Source of the DNA: Caulobacter endophyticus | GTDB taxonomy: Bacteria; Pseudomonadota; Alphaproteobacteria; Caulobacterales; Caulobacteraceae | Assembly (NCBI RefSeq): GCF_003116815.1 | Contig: NZ_QDKQ01000034.1 | Location: 124,001 to 188,000 of the forward strand | Reading direction: 5' to 3' | Length of the DNA: 64,000 bases | Shown here: one piece after another, positions 41,956-50,604 of the stretch | Position numbering within the stretch: position 1 is the first letter of the stretch | Layout: every line of letters starts with the position of its first letter | The notes under the pieces: model-generated | What the model was told of the DNA's origin: nothing | What the model saw: the letters and a program-made list of their open reading frames with translations, nothing else | Databases searched by the model: none | Position numbers and translations under genes: made by a program

Positions 41956-42417
41956 TCAGGCAGCGATCCTCGACAGAGCCATGCGACACAGCTCCACACC
42001 CTCCGGCGTGAGCCGATATCCCTCCGCATAGTTGGTGGCGACCGCGCCCGCGCCTAGCTTGGTTCGCAGCCGGCTCATCAGCTGACGCAGCCAGCAGTCG
42101 GGATCTTCCCGCGAACCTATAGCCCTGGGGCCATGGACGGCGGCGCGGATCGTCTGGCGGTCGGTGGCGGCTGGAGCGTTCACATAGAGAACAGCGGCAA
42201 GGCTCGCTTCGCGCCTCGTGAGGCTAAGGCCGTCCTGAAGGGCGTCGGCGACGGCGCGGAAAGTCGCCACCCGCCGATGCGCCCGCAGTTCGTCCTGCAA
42301 CGTCGGTGCGGGATCATCCGGACACGGGGTGAAACGCTGCGTGATTGTTCCATCCTCCGCGTGCTCGACGCGGACGACATAGACCCCAGGGCCGATCGGA
42401 AGAGGCTGCTGCATCAT
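41956..42417 (-). CDS. Winged-helix (PhoB-like) DNA-binding protein in the tail module
   Basis: Of 153 residues, the C-terminal half reads as an OmpR/PhoB-type winged helix: LTRREASLAAVLYVNAPAAT for the first helices, CWLRQLMSRLRTKLG for the recognition helix, and VATNYAEGYRLTPEG for the wing. There is no receiver domain; the N-terminal 50 residues are a short beta-rich region. The ATG touches the stop of the tail-spike gene, so it is translated from the late transcript. A late regulator is inferred; a virion-associated role cannot be excluded. Confidence 0.6.
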   Translation of the reverse strand: MMQQPLPIGPGVYVVRVEHAEDGTITQRFTPCPDDPAPTLQDELRAHRRVATFRAVADALQDGLSLTRREASLAAVLYVNAPAATDRQTIRAAVHGPRAIGSREDPDCWLRQLMSRLRTKLGAGAVATNYAEGYRLTPEGVELCRMALSRIAA

Positions 42418-44546
42418 TACCCCCCCATGCCGGCAAAGCCGGTTTGCACATTGCCCGATGCGTTGACCGCCCCCAGGCCGCTATTTCGAATGGCCACGCC
42501 ATCGGCCACGCCTTCGCCGACGAAGAGGTTGTCGGTGACAGTGACGGCGATATTGGCCGGCAGCCCGCTATCGAGCAGCAGACCGTCGCGCTGAAGGGCG
42601 CCTGCGCCGCGCTGGATGCGGTTGCCGCGATAGATCGCGGCGGCTGGCCCCGGATAGCTTGCGTTCTTGATGATCCGCAGCGGCGCAGAACAGTTCTCGA
42701 CGTTGTTGCCCTCCATCACCACGCCCGAGCCTTCCTCGTTGCGGATGCCAGGACCAAGGCAGTCGTGAACCCAGTTGTAGCGCAGGGTGTGCCCCGATCC
42801 GCCGTGCACGCTGATCCCGTCACCCGGGCCGCGCGTGATCGACAGACTGGTGCCCGTCGCGGTGATCTCGTTGAACGAGCAGTCGTGCAACGAGCCGCCG
42901 GGCGAGTGACCATCATCGCAGCCGAAGCCCAGGTAGCAGTCCCGAAGCACAGTCCGCTGGCCCTGGGGCGACCACATCTGGCCCAGGAAGTGGCGCACGT
43001 CGTGGCCGTGCAGTTCGAAGTTGCTCGTGCCGATGCTGTAGAGCTGCTGATCGCTAAGGTCGGCGGGGATCACCAGCACCTCGGCGTTGGCGTCGCGGCC
43101 GGCCTCGAGGCGGATCTGCAACGCGCCATCCGCGTGCTGGAACGAACGGTCCTCGGTCAGGGCGCGCGAGAAGACCTGGACGGGCGCAGCGTCGAGGCCA
43201 TCGCGATACCACCAGATCATGCCCAGGGCGTTGGCCCGAGCCAGAGCCGCTGTCTGCGCCGGATAGGCGCCGGTATAGGCCAGCGCCATCGGGGCGGCGC
43301 CCCACCAGCGCGGCTTGCCCAGGCCATAGGTCATGGCGCGAACCGGTTTCGCCGCCGTCATGCCGCCCGTCAGTGCCGTGATTGTCCCAACCATGAGGTC
43401 GCCGCCCTTGGACCGGATCTTGTCCCACGCGCGGAAAGCTTGGCCCGACAGGAAGGCTTGAGCCGCGGGCTTGGGGGAAGCGGGATTGAAGCCGGTATTC
43501 CCCGCCTGACCATCGGCCGCGCAGAACCATTCCGTGGTGCGGCGACCCATCGCCCACGCTTCGACGGCGGCTATCTCGTCAGCCGTCAGCACGCGGTTGT
43601 AAACCAGCAACGCCATCAGGACGTAGTTGCCATAGGCGGTTGACGCCTGCCGGCCGACGTAGGTGAAGGCGGCGGCCGAGACGCCAGCGTTGCCGCCGCC
43701 GTTGGCCGCCACGCCGTCGACGCGGGCGGCGTAAGCCCCCGTGGTTCCGTCGTGGGTCACCACCAGCGTGGAGATCCGGTTTGTCGTCAGGGTGGCGTTT
43801 GCCACTGGCGTCGCAGCGACGGTGCTGCCCATGTTGAGCGAAACCGACGTCGACGACGTCTGCCAGAGGAACCGGCTGCCCGAGCCCAAGATCGCCTTGT
43901 TGGCGCTGGTGTCGAGCGGCTGATAGACCGCAACGATCGTCCCATCGGTCATCGGCAGGGCCGGGGTGATGTTCATGTGCTGCGAGTTGGCGCTAGTGAA
44001 CCGAACGCCTTGCAGGCCGCCCGGGCCATAGCCCGCTGCGATCGTCGGACTGTTGGCGAGCGTAGCCTGGGTCAGGGCGTAGGCCGTGCCGTACGCTCCG
44101 GCCCAGGCCGTCACCTGGCCCGATCCGTTGGCGGTGACGCCGACGTCGGACAGCCAGGCCGCCGTCAGGCCGGCGATATCGGCCGGGCTTCGCACCGCCT
44201 GGACGGTGATCACTGGGCGCAGCACCAGATCGGAATAGGGCGCGCCAGCCTTCACCGCGCGCAGGATTGGTCCAGGCCAGGTGTGCGCGCCGCCCGGGCC
44301 GAAAGTGCCCGGCGTCAGAAGCGTGGCTCCGACCACCAGATCCTGGCCCGACAGCGCAAAGCGGCCGTCGCTGTCGTAAATCAGCTCAACGCTGTAGCCG
44401 GCGGGAGCCGATACAGCGCCGATCACCGAACCAGGGGCGACCGTGTCGGCGATCGAGGTGGCGGTGATCGCCATGCCCGAAGGGGCATCCGAAGTCGCGA
44501 CGGTCAGATTAAGGCCTAGCGAAAGGCCAAGAGACATACCGGCCAT
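42417..44546 (-). CDS. Tail spike/fibre with LamG-like and beta-helix domains
   Basis: A 709-residue structural protein. The N-terminal ~120 residues are probably the virion attachment region. A LamG/ConA-like domain (about 125-330) follows, with GVRFTSANSQHMNITPALPM, LVVTHDGTTGAYAARVDGVA and LLVYNRVLTADEIAAVEAWA. The C-terminal ~300 residues contain repeated short strands and Gly/Asn turns of a right-handed parallel beta-helix, for example LHDCSFNEITATGTSLSI, YNWVHDCLGPGIRNEEGSGV and MEGNNVENCSAPL. Such proteins bind, and often cut, surface polysaccharide. It is the receptor-recognition candidate. Confidence 0.75.
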   Translation of the reverse strand: MAGMSLGLSLGLNLTVATSDAPSGMAITATSIADTVAPGSVIGAVSAPAGYSVELIYDSDGRFALSGQDLVVGATLLTPGTFGPGGAHTWPGPILRAVKAGAPYSDLVLRPVITVQAVRSPADIAGLTAAWLSDVGVTANGSGQVTAWAGAYGTAYALTQATLANSPTIAAGYGPGGLQGVRFTSANSQHMNITPALPMTDGTIVAVYQPLDTSANKAILGSGSRFLWQTSSTSVSLNMGSTVAATPVANATLTTNRISTLVVTHDGTTGAYAARVDGVAANGGGNAGVSAAAFTYVGRQASTAYGNYVLMALLVYNRVLTADEIAAVEAWAMGRRTTEWFCAADGQAGNTGFNPASPKPAAQAFLSGQAFRAWDKIRSKGGDLMVGTITALTGGMTAAKPVRAMTYGLGKPRWWGAAPMALAYTGAYPAQTAALARANALGMIWWYRDGLDAAPVQVFSRALTEDRSFQHADGALQIRLEAGRDANAEVLVIPADLSDQQLYSIGTSNFELHGHDVRHFLGQMWSPQGQRTVLRDCYLGFGCDDGHSPGGSLHDCSFNEITATGTSLSITRGPGDGISVHGGSGHTLRYNWVHDCLGPGIRNEEGSGVVMEGNNVENCSAPLRIIKNASYPGPAAAIYRGNRIQRGAGALQRDGLLLDSGLPANIAVTVTDNLFVGEGVADGVAIRNSGLGAVNASGNVQTGFAGMGG

Positions 44547-44851
44547 CAAACGTCCTTTACCGCGATCTTCTCGCCATCTGCGGTGACGGCGAAGTCCCGA
44601 GGAACGCCAGCAGGCACGAGCCAGCCGGCGTCAGAGCCCGCCACGGGATTAGGCCCGAAGTTCACCCACACCGCGCCCGTAGACACGATGCTCCAGAACT
44701 GCCCGGCGGCGCCAGCCAGCGTTGATTGGGTTGACGCGGCCGCCGAGGCGACGGTGTCGACGCCCGATGGCACGGAGTCCGGAACCGGCATGGTCGCGCC
44801 GGTGCGCGCGCGGGCCTGAACATTGGCCAGCACGATATGAACAGTAGCCAT
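44546..44851 (-). CDS. Small tail-associated protein
   Basis: The 101-residue, mostly beta protein starts MATVHIVLANVQARARTGAT and ends DGEKIAVKDV, with an Ala/Ser-rich middle. It lies between tail tip and spike genes and its stop shares a base with the spike ATG. It is probably a virion component or spike accessory. No family is recognised with confidence. Confidence 0.6.
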   Translation of the reverse strand: MATVHIVLANVQARARTGATMPVPDSVPSGVDTVASAAASTQSTLAGAAGQFWSIVSTGAVWVNFGPNPVAGSDAGWLVPAGVPRDFAVTADGEKIAVKDV

Positions 44852-44884
44852 GTCGGCTCCTTGGTTGGGCTTGGGATGGGCGGA

Positions 44885-45163
44885 TTAGGGCTCGGAGGGG
44901 GCGTCAAGGATTTGCGACAAGCGCTCGGCCTCGGCCGCAACGCGAACCGGCACGTAGGCAAAGACCGACAGCAGATTGCCGATCTGCGTTTTGACCTCGC
45001 CCCCAGGCAGGCCGTCGAACGCGGCCCGTAGATCCACCACCAGGCCGTGGGCCGCCTCACTGGACAGGGCGGCATGGGCGCTGTCGATGAACGGCCGGCT
45101 GTAGGTATCCTTGGCCAGGTCGAGGGCAGCCTGCTGGGCTTCCAGCTCGGCGAGAGTGGACAT
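44885..45163 (-). CDS. Hypothetical tail-module protein
   Basis: The 92-residue helical protein (MSTLAELEAQQAALDLAKDT; LRAAFDGLPGGEVKTQIGNL) lies between the tail tip gene and the small tail protein. It may be a chaperone or assembly factor for the spike. No family is recognised. Confidence 0.5.
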   Translation of the reverse strand: MSTLAELEAQQAALDLAKDTYSRPFIDSAHAALSSEAAHGLVVDLRAAFDGLPGGEVKTQIGNLLSVFAYVPVRVAAEAERLSQILDAPSEP

Positions 45164-45189
45164 GATCAGTTCCTTGGTTTGCCTGAAGG

Positions 45190-48100
45190 TCAGTTTTCCG
45201 ACGTCACCAGGCTGTAGCGCTGGACGACGCTGTCGGGCTGGCTGGAGTTGCCCGCGACGGTGCTGAAGGACCGCGAGGTCACGGCCACGCGATAGGTGCG
45301 GTTGGCGACGCCGCCCGCCGTATCGGTGAAGGTGAAGGCGCCTGAGATGCTCTCGCGGAACATCGTCCGGCCAAATTCGCCGTCGTAGTAGAGGTAGTCG
45401 AAGTTTCCGCTGATCGCCTTGGTGTCGACCAGCGTCTCAGCCTGACCAGCGATAGTCCGATAGAGCGCAAGCCCGACTGTGTACGTCCCGGAAGCCGACT
45501 GATTGCCTGCTCGCCAGCCCTCGCGCGAGCCGACGTATGACCAGTTCACCGTGATCGGCTGGCCGTTGGTCCCGAAGGGGCCAAGGGTCAGGCTCGCAGG
45601 CACGCTCAAGTCCGTCCCAGTGGCGCTGTTGCTGAAACGGCCCGACATGATAGAGCCGCCGAAGTAGGCCCCGCCAGCGTTGTCCAGCCAGAACGTGGCG
45701 TTGCCCTTGGTCATCTGCGCCTGGGCGATGGAAGGCCCAAACCACATGACCAAGTTGCCGCCGGCCCCAAAGCCGGGGCCGAGACAGAGCTTAGCGCCGC
45801 CGACCACGATCTCGATCGGCCGCGCGAAGCGCACGACGTCGCCGACGATCGTCAGCACGTCGAACACTGCGCCACCAACCGCCGTGGCCAGGGAAAGGGT
45901 CTTGGCCACGAGGCGGACGATGGAATTACCGCCGCCAGCCGCCACTTCGACCTTGGCCTCGTCCGAGCCCGCCGCCGCCGTCCATTTCAGGTAGGCGGCC
46001 AGCTTGCCCGTGTGATCAGCCAGGGTTCCGGCTTGCGCCGTCACAGTCGAGGTCAACCCGCCGATCTGCGAGGTATGGGTGTTCACCGAGGAGGTGAGCG
46101 CACCTGTTTCAGATGCGCGAATAGCCGCCTCGGCCGCAATCTGTGCCAAGGCCGAACCGGCATTGCCGTCAGCCCGGCGCCCCTTGATCTCGCCCTCGGT
46201 GGCCGGTCGTACCGCGACCCTGTACCAGCGGATGCGCTTCGCCACCTTCGGGGAGACGGCCGCGAAGTTCGTCATGCAGTAGAGGTTTTTCGCCTCCGCA
46301 GCCGCGATCTGAACCATCTTCCGGAACCGGCGAACACCAGGACCCAAAGCCCCCGTGACATCGCCGATGTCCGGATCGGTAGCGCAGTCGATCTGCTTTC
46401 CGGCCTCGCTCGGACCCCAGAACAGGACGCAAGCGCCCGACCATGTGCCGCTTTGCAGCCAGGCGTCGGCCTCGATCACATACCAGCCGGGAGCGCTGTA
46501 GATGCCGAACTGCTGGATGCCGTGGTCATCAGTAGTGGGCGCATCGACTTCGTAGGCATACAGCCCGACTTCCCCGCCCTGGCGAGTACCAAGATCTCCG
46601 CGCGTCCAGTCGAACCACGAGCCAGGAACACCGGTCGTGGTCGGATAGTCCGAGAACACCGGGTTCTTGTTCAGCACGCCGGGGCCAACCGACGCCGCAA
46701 GCGTTGAACTTTGCTGCGCCGCCGCCGCAGCAGCCGTCGCCGCCGCCGATGCCCCAACAGCAGTCTGGGCATGCCCGCCCGCCGTCTGGGCTTGATTAAA
46801 GGAGGCCGTCGCCGACTGTGCGGCTTCGGCGCTCTTGGCAACGGCGGTCGACGCGGCGCCAGCGGCGGCAAGCGACGAGCCCGACGCGTCGGCAGCCTTC
46901 GCGGTCGCCTGCTCGCGGGCCAGCTCGGCAGCGTCGCGGGCCGCATCCGCCGCGGCCGCCGAGGCCGCAGCCGAGGCGGTGTCGCCATAGGTCTCGATCA
47001 GGTCGAGAATGTCCTGCACGACCTCGCGGCCCTGGACCGTGCCGGCGTCGACGCCGCCGACGGCGACTTCGCCAAGATCGGTGCCCGTACCCGCATTCTC
47101 AACGCCATTGGCCGTGATGTAACGGATCCGAACTTGATACTTCGCTCCCGCCTCCACCCCAGTGACAATCAGGCGGGTCGTTTTCGCCGAGAAGGTTTGG
47201 GACTGCCAAACGCCATAGGTCACCGGCTGGGTCGGGAAAACCTGGCGGTAGTCGACCACTACCGATACCGCCTCGTAGAGATCGGCCTGGCCCTCGACCA
47301 CGATCGCCGGCAGAGCACCACCGGCTCCAGCCACCTGCCCGGCGATCAACTCGAACGCGGTCTGCGTCGGCACCGGCACAATTGCCGGGTCATACGAGGT
47401 CAGCTGACGAGAGGATGGCGGATCATTTACTTGGCCAAGCGCGTAGCCGTGCTTGGCGTCTGTCTCGGTGCGCATCGTCCAGCCGACGGTCTTGGTCGAC
47501 ATCTCCCGGGTGCGCTTCAGCAGCCGGATCTTCTGGCCGTTCAGACCGGTCTCGGGCGCCTGGATGAGAGCGCAAGAGCCCGGCGGCACCCACCGAAGCC
47601 AAGGCTTCAGCATGAGCACGATGCCGTTCAGTTCACGGGCGTCCTCGATCGCGTAGCGGCACAGCTGCCCGACCTGGATCGCCTGCTGAACCAGCGGAAG
47701 GCCCAACTCGACCGACCGCTCCTCGCCATCCGCGTCGACGTACGCGGCCACCTGGACCGGCGCGTCGGGGGTGACAACCTCCCAATCCAGCGCTTCTTCG
47801 GTATAGGACGGCCAGACCGTGTTGATCGCCTCGTCGGCAGAAACCTGCGCCGGGACGGTCGCGGTCCCGACGATGTCGTCATCCGTCACCGTGACGAGGC
47901 TCGCCGAGGGCGCATTGACCAAGCACGAGATCTGCGATCCGCCCAGGATCGGCGTCGCCGCACCCGACTGCAGGATCGCCTTCAGAACCTCCCACGTATT
48001 GTCGGCGCTGGTGACGCTCCCGCCCATCGTCCAGCCGTTGGCGTCACAAACGTTGGCAAGATGTACGAAGGCCGGAATGTCGATCTCGTCGGCGAAGGCG

Positions 48101-48915
48101 CCGAGGCCCAGGATCAGGATCCCGCCCGAGCGCCGCCCGATGATCCAGGTCAGACCGTGCAAGCCGGGGTTGGCCGACCATTCCCAGGTGGTTTCGTCGT
48201 CTATGCGATGGGGACCATTGCCGCCCGGAAAAGTGCTGTCCTTGCGCGGGTCATAAACCTTGACCCAGCGTCCCACCATGCGCGGCGAGGGCACGCCCGA
48301 GGCAAAGCGCTCGGGGTCATATTCCAACGCCCACAGAGTGGCCGCATAGCCCGACAGCTTGTGCGCCGCCGTCCACTCCGAGGGCATCCCTCCATGATCG
48401 GAGGGCGTGTCCTTGGAGCCGACCGCCGTCCAACGCATCCACCCCTCAGTGGCGAGCCCCAGCTGGCGCTTCTGCCACATCCGATTGAGGTAGTAGCCGG
48501 AGGCGCCCTCACCGCTGTCGGCGGTGAACGACACGGTCACGCCGTTGCACTGGAACGCTTCGAAACCCTGGATCGGCCCGGCGCCGCTATAGACGGTGGC
48601 GAAGTTCAGGTACTTGTTGCCCGAACCAGACGACTGGTTGAACACGATGTTCCCGCCGATCGCGCAGCGGCCCATGCCATAGGGCACGCCAGCGCGGGGA
48701 TCGGCCTGCCACTGAACGGTCGAGCCTTGGTCGCGGATTTTCGGCGTCATAGCCTCGGTGGCCTTGACGACCGCATAAGCCTCGACCGCGAGGGTCGCGG
48801 CTGCGGCGACGTTGGCGGCGGTCGCGGCGGCGCTGACGGACATGCCGATCGCGCTAGCGACCTGGAAGACCGTCTGGCCGACCCAGGCGGCGACGGCTAG
48901 GGCTGCTTGAGGCAC
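45190..48915 (-). CDS. Phage tail tip / host-specificity protein (gpJ-like)
   Basis: This 1241-residue protein has a hydrophobic Ala-rich N-terminus (LAVAAWVGQTVFQVASAIGM). A large tail-hub region follows (about 90-560, with TVSFTADSGEGASGYYLNRM and VGQLCRYAIEDARELNGIVL), then a fibronectin-III-like segment (LIVTGVEAGAKYQVRIRYIT). An Ala-rich coiled coil (about 710-830) leads to the C-terminal beta-rich region. This is the domain order of lambda gpJ-type central fibres. The start is GTG at 48915, supported by GGAG nine bases upstream and the preceding overlapping gene; a longer frame to 49269 would cover that gene. Confidence 0.85.
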   Translation of the reverse strand: MPQAALAVAAWVGQTVFQVASAIGMSVSAAATAANVAAAATLAVEAYAVVKATEAMTPKIRDQGSTVQWQADPRAGVPYGMGRCAIGGNIVFNQSSGSGNKYLNFATVYSGAGPIQGFEAFQCNGVTVSFTADSGEGASGYYLNRMWQKRQLGLATEGWMRWTAVGSKDTPSDHGGMPSEWTAAHKLSGYAATLWALEYDPERFASGVPSPRMVGRWVKVYDPRKDSTFPGGNGPHRIDDETTWEWSANPGLHGLTWIIGRRSGGILILGLGAFADEIDIPAFVHLANVCDANGWTMGGSVTSADNTWEVLKAILQSGAATPILGGSQISCLVNAPSASLVTVTDDDIVGTATVPAQVSADEAINTVWPSYTEEALDWEVVTPDAPVQVAAYVDADGEERSVELGLPLVQQAIQVGQLCRYAIEDARELNGIVLMLKPWLRWVPPGSCALIQAPETGLNGQKIRLLKRTREMSTKTVGWTMRTETDAKHGYALGQVNDPPSSRQLTSYDPAIVPVPTQTAFELIAGQVAGAGGALPAIVVEGQADLYEAVSVVVDYRQVFPTQPVTYGVWQSQTFSAKTTRLIVTGVEAGAKYQVRIRYITANGVENAGTGTDLGEVAVGGVDAGTVQGREVVQDILDLIETYGDTASAAASAAAADAARDAAELAREQATAKAADASGSSLAAAGAASTAVAKSAEAAQSATASFNQAQTAGGHAQTAVGASAAATAAAAAAQQSSTLAASVGPGVLNKNPVFSDYPTTTGVPGSWFDWTRGDLGTRQGGEVGLYAYEVDAPTTDDHGIQQFGIYSAPGWYVIEADAWLQSGTWSGACVLFWGPSEAGKQIDCATDPDIGDVTGALGPGVRRFRKMVQIAAAEAKNLYCMTNFAAVSPKVAKRIRWYRVAVRPATEGEIKGRRADGNAGSALAQIAAEAAIRASETGALTSSVNTHTSQIGGLTSTVTAQAGTLADHTGKLAAYLKWTAAAGSDEAKVEVAAGGGNSIVRLVAKTLSLATAVGGAVFDVLTIVGDVVRFARPIEIVVGGAKLCLGPGFGAGGNLVMWFGPSIAQAQMTKGNATFWLDNAGGAYFGGSIMSGRFSNSATGTDLSVPASLTLGPFGTNGQPITVNWSYVGSREGWRAGNQSASGTYTVGLALYRTIAGQAETLVDTKAISGNFDYLYYDGEFGRTMFRESISGAFTFTDTAGGVANRTYRVAVTSRSFSTVAGNSSQPDSVVQRYSLVTSEN

Positions 48916-49343
48916 GGCGGTGCGCTCCACAGGATCTTGATGTCGGAGGGGGCGGGGCGGGCGATGCGGCAAAGCCCGTCCACGTTCGAGAAGGCCAGGA
49001 CGTGGTTCTGGTCCATCACCACGCCGAGAGCGGGCCAGTCCTCGCCGCTCGGCAAAGCGACGATGTCGCTGGGCAGGGCGTAGGCCCAGCCGAGGCGTGG
49101 AAGGCCCAGATCGTCGATAGCCGCTTCCAGAGACGCGAACCCGGTTCGCCTGATAGCGCGCCGGGCGCCCAGGGCCGTGCGGTAGAAACCGCCCCTCAGA
49201 AGGCGGGGCGCATAGCCCATGCCGAGTGCTGCGAATGCGGCCAGGCGGACGCAGTCGTAATGGCCCCATGCGAAGGCGTGGCCTTCGAACGCGGCGCGCG
49301 TGGCCTCTGCCACCTGGACGCGGAGATCTAGCGGATGGATCAT
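48897..49343 (-). CDS. Tail assembly protein, NlpC/P60-like (DUF6950 type)
   Basis: The 148-residue protein has FEGHAFAWGHYDCVRLAAFA with the presumed catalytic Cys in HYDC. It ends by overlapping the tail tip gene by 19 bases. Its place between a minor tail protein and the tail tip matches the lambda gpK/GTA cell-wall peptidase position. The downstream His motif is less clear, so peptidase activity is not certain. Confidence 0.7.
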   Translation of the reverse strand: MIHPLDLRVQVAEATRAAFEGHAFAWGHYDCVRLAAFAALGMGYAPRLLRGGFYRTALGARRAIRRTGFASLEAAIDDLGLPRLGWAYALPSDIVALPSGEDWPALGVVMDQNHVLAFSNVDGLCRIARPAPSDIKILWSAPPCLKQP

Positions 49344-50002
49344 TTCGTCACCCCGAAATAGGTGGAGCCGTAGAGGCGCGCGTAGGCGGCGGCCTGGGCG
49401 GCGCTTAGCGAACTTGTGGGCGTCGATGAGCCCCAGGGGATCGTCCGGCTGACGCTTTGCATGAACTGCATGCCCTTCTCGCCGGGCTTGCAGCGCTGGT
49501 GCGTACCGTGGTTCAGCCGCACCCCCTCTCGAGGACGCAGGAACCGGGCAAACCGGCTCAGAACGGTGACGGTCAGAGAGCGGACGCCCTTGTCGACCGT
49601 GTTGGTCGGAACGTCGCTCTGGCCGATCATCAGCGGGATCGCGTCGCCGATCGGCCGACCGGTGATCGGATCAAGCACCACTTCCCAGATCCGCACTCGC
49701 CGCTTGCCGGCGGCCGACAGCGCGGCGGTGACGGTGTTCACCAGCGCCGGCGGGGGAAAGAGCACGAACGACGTCGTGGGCACTTCGGCGGTCACGCCGT
49801 CGCTGATCGGGCCGACGGCGCCCAGGACGCCGTAGTTCCCGTCGAAGGGCGTGAACTCGGCGGCCTGACCGTCGACCGGGAAACTGAAGGGGGAGTGCTC
49901 GCTGAGCCGCAGGGGTCCCGTCGGAAGGTCCCACTCCAGGCAATAGGGCATCATCACCGCCGAGCTTTTCAGTGCGGCGGCCGTCGAGGGCGCGAGGCTC
50001 AT
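49340..50002 (-). CDS. Minor tail protein
   Basis: The 220-residue protein contains IPLMIGQSDVPTNTVDKGVR, LSRFARFLRPREGVRLNHGT and HQRCKPGEKGMQF. The last of these is typical of the minor tail proteins adjoining the NlpC/P60 peptidase in GTA- and siphophage-type tails. ATG 50002 is used; the longer upstream frame is out of register with the preceding gene. Its stop overlaps the next start (ATGA). Confidence 0.7.
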   Translation of the reverse strand: MSLAPSTAAALKSSAVMMPYCLEWDLPTGPLRLSEHSPFSFPVDGQAAEFTPFDGNYGVLGAVGPISDGVTAEVPTTSFVLFPPPALVNTVTAALSAAGKRRVRIWEVVLDPITGRPIGDAIPLMIGQSDVPTNTVDKGVRSLTVTVLSRFARFLRPREGVRLNHGTHQRCKPGEKGMQFMQSVSRTIPWGSSTPTSSLSAAQAAAYARLYGSTYFGVTK

Positions 50003-50007
50003 GGCGG

Positions 50008-50601
50008 TTACTGGATCTCGGTGATCATGAAGCTGACGCCGGTGTGTTTCAGCCGAACGAGCGACCATTCGACGTTCCCGGTCTCCAGCTTTCCCTGGAT
50101 CTGGGGGTCGGCGAAGTTGAGGGCGGCGCCGTCGGCTGGCCGCACGCGGATCATGGGGCTGATCGGCAAAAGCGCCCGGCCGTTGGCGTCGACCAAAGCC
50201 TCCCCGCTGGTGCAGTAGAGGAAGCTTTCGCCCGAGACTGTGAAGCTGAAGAACGCGAAGCCAGGAACCGTCGAGCCCGGCGTCAGGCCCTTGACGGCCA
50301 GCCTGGCCCCAGTCTGGCCTGCACCATCGACGGCCACCGTCGGCGGGATCTCGGCAAGGTCGGCCTGCGGCCAACTCAACGAGATCGGCCCGCCCTCGGT
50401 CTTGTGCGCGACTTGGGCGGCGCAGAACCGGCGGGCGTCGACAGGGTTCAGCTCTGGGATCGAAACCTTCACGCCCCACTTGCCGGGCCGGAGGATCGTC
50501 TGAACCTTGCCGACCACGACCGGTTCCATGTCGGCGTTGGCGTCGACATAGAAGGGCTCGACCTGCGCCGTCTTGGGCAGGCGAGGAACCTGGAAAGCCA
50601 T
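50008..50601 (-). CDS. Phage tail protein
   Basis: The 197-residue beta-rich protein (KVQTILRPGKWGVKVSIPEL; GFAFFSFTVSGESFLYCTSG) lies between tape measure and minor tail genes, where a distal tail or hub component is expected. Gaps on both sides are only a few bases. The family is not identified beyond position. Confidence 0.6.
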   Translation of the reverse strand: MAFQVPRLPKTAQVEPFYVDANADMEPVVVGKVQTILRPGKWGVKVSIPELNPVDARRFCAAQVAHKTEGGPISLSWPQADLAEIPPTVAVDGAGQTGARLAVKGLTPGSTVPGFAFFSFTVSGESFLYCTSGEALVDANGRALLPISPMIRVRPADGAALNFADPQIQGKLETGNVEWSLVRLKHTGVSFMITEIQ

Positions 50602-50604
50602 CTG

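Noticed and set aside
41741-41989. 82-codon minus-strand frame across the 15-bp hairpin
   Set aside because: It spans the inverted repeat and the ends of two better-supported genes.
46711-48900. 729-codon plus-strand frame opposite the tail tip gene
   Set aside because: Antisense shadow of the tail tip protein, with Arg/Leu-rich composition and no ribosome site.
48916-49269. 118-codon N-terminal extension of the tail tip gene
   Set aside because: It lies almost entirely over the NlpC/P60-like gene in another frame; the GTG at 48915 with GGAG gives the normal abutting arrangement.
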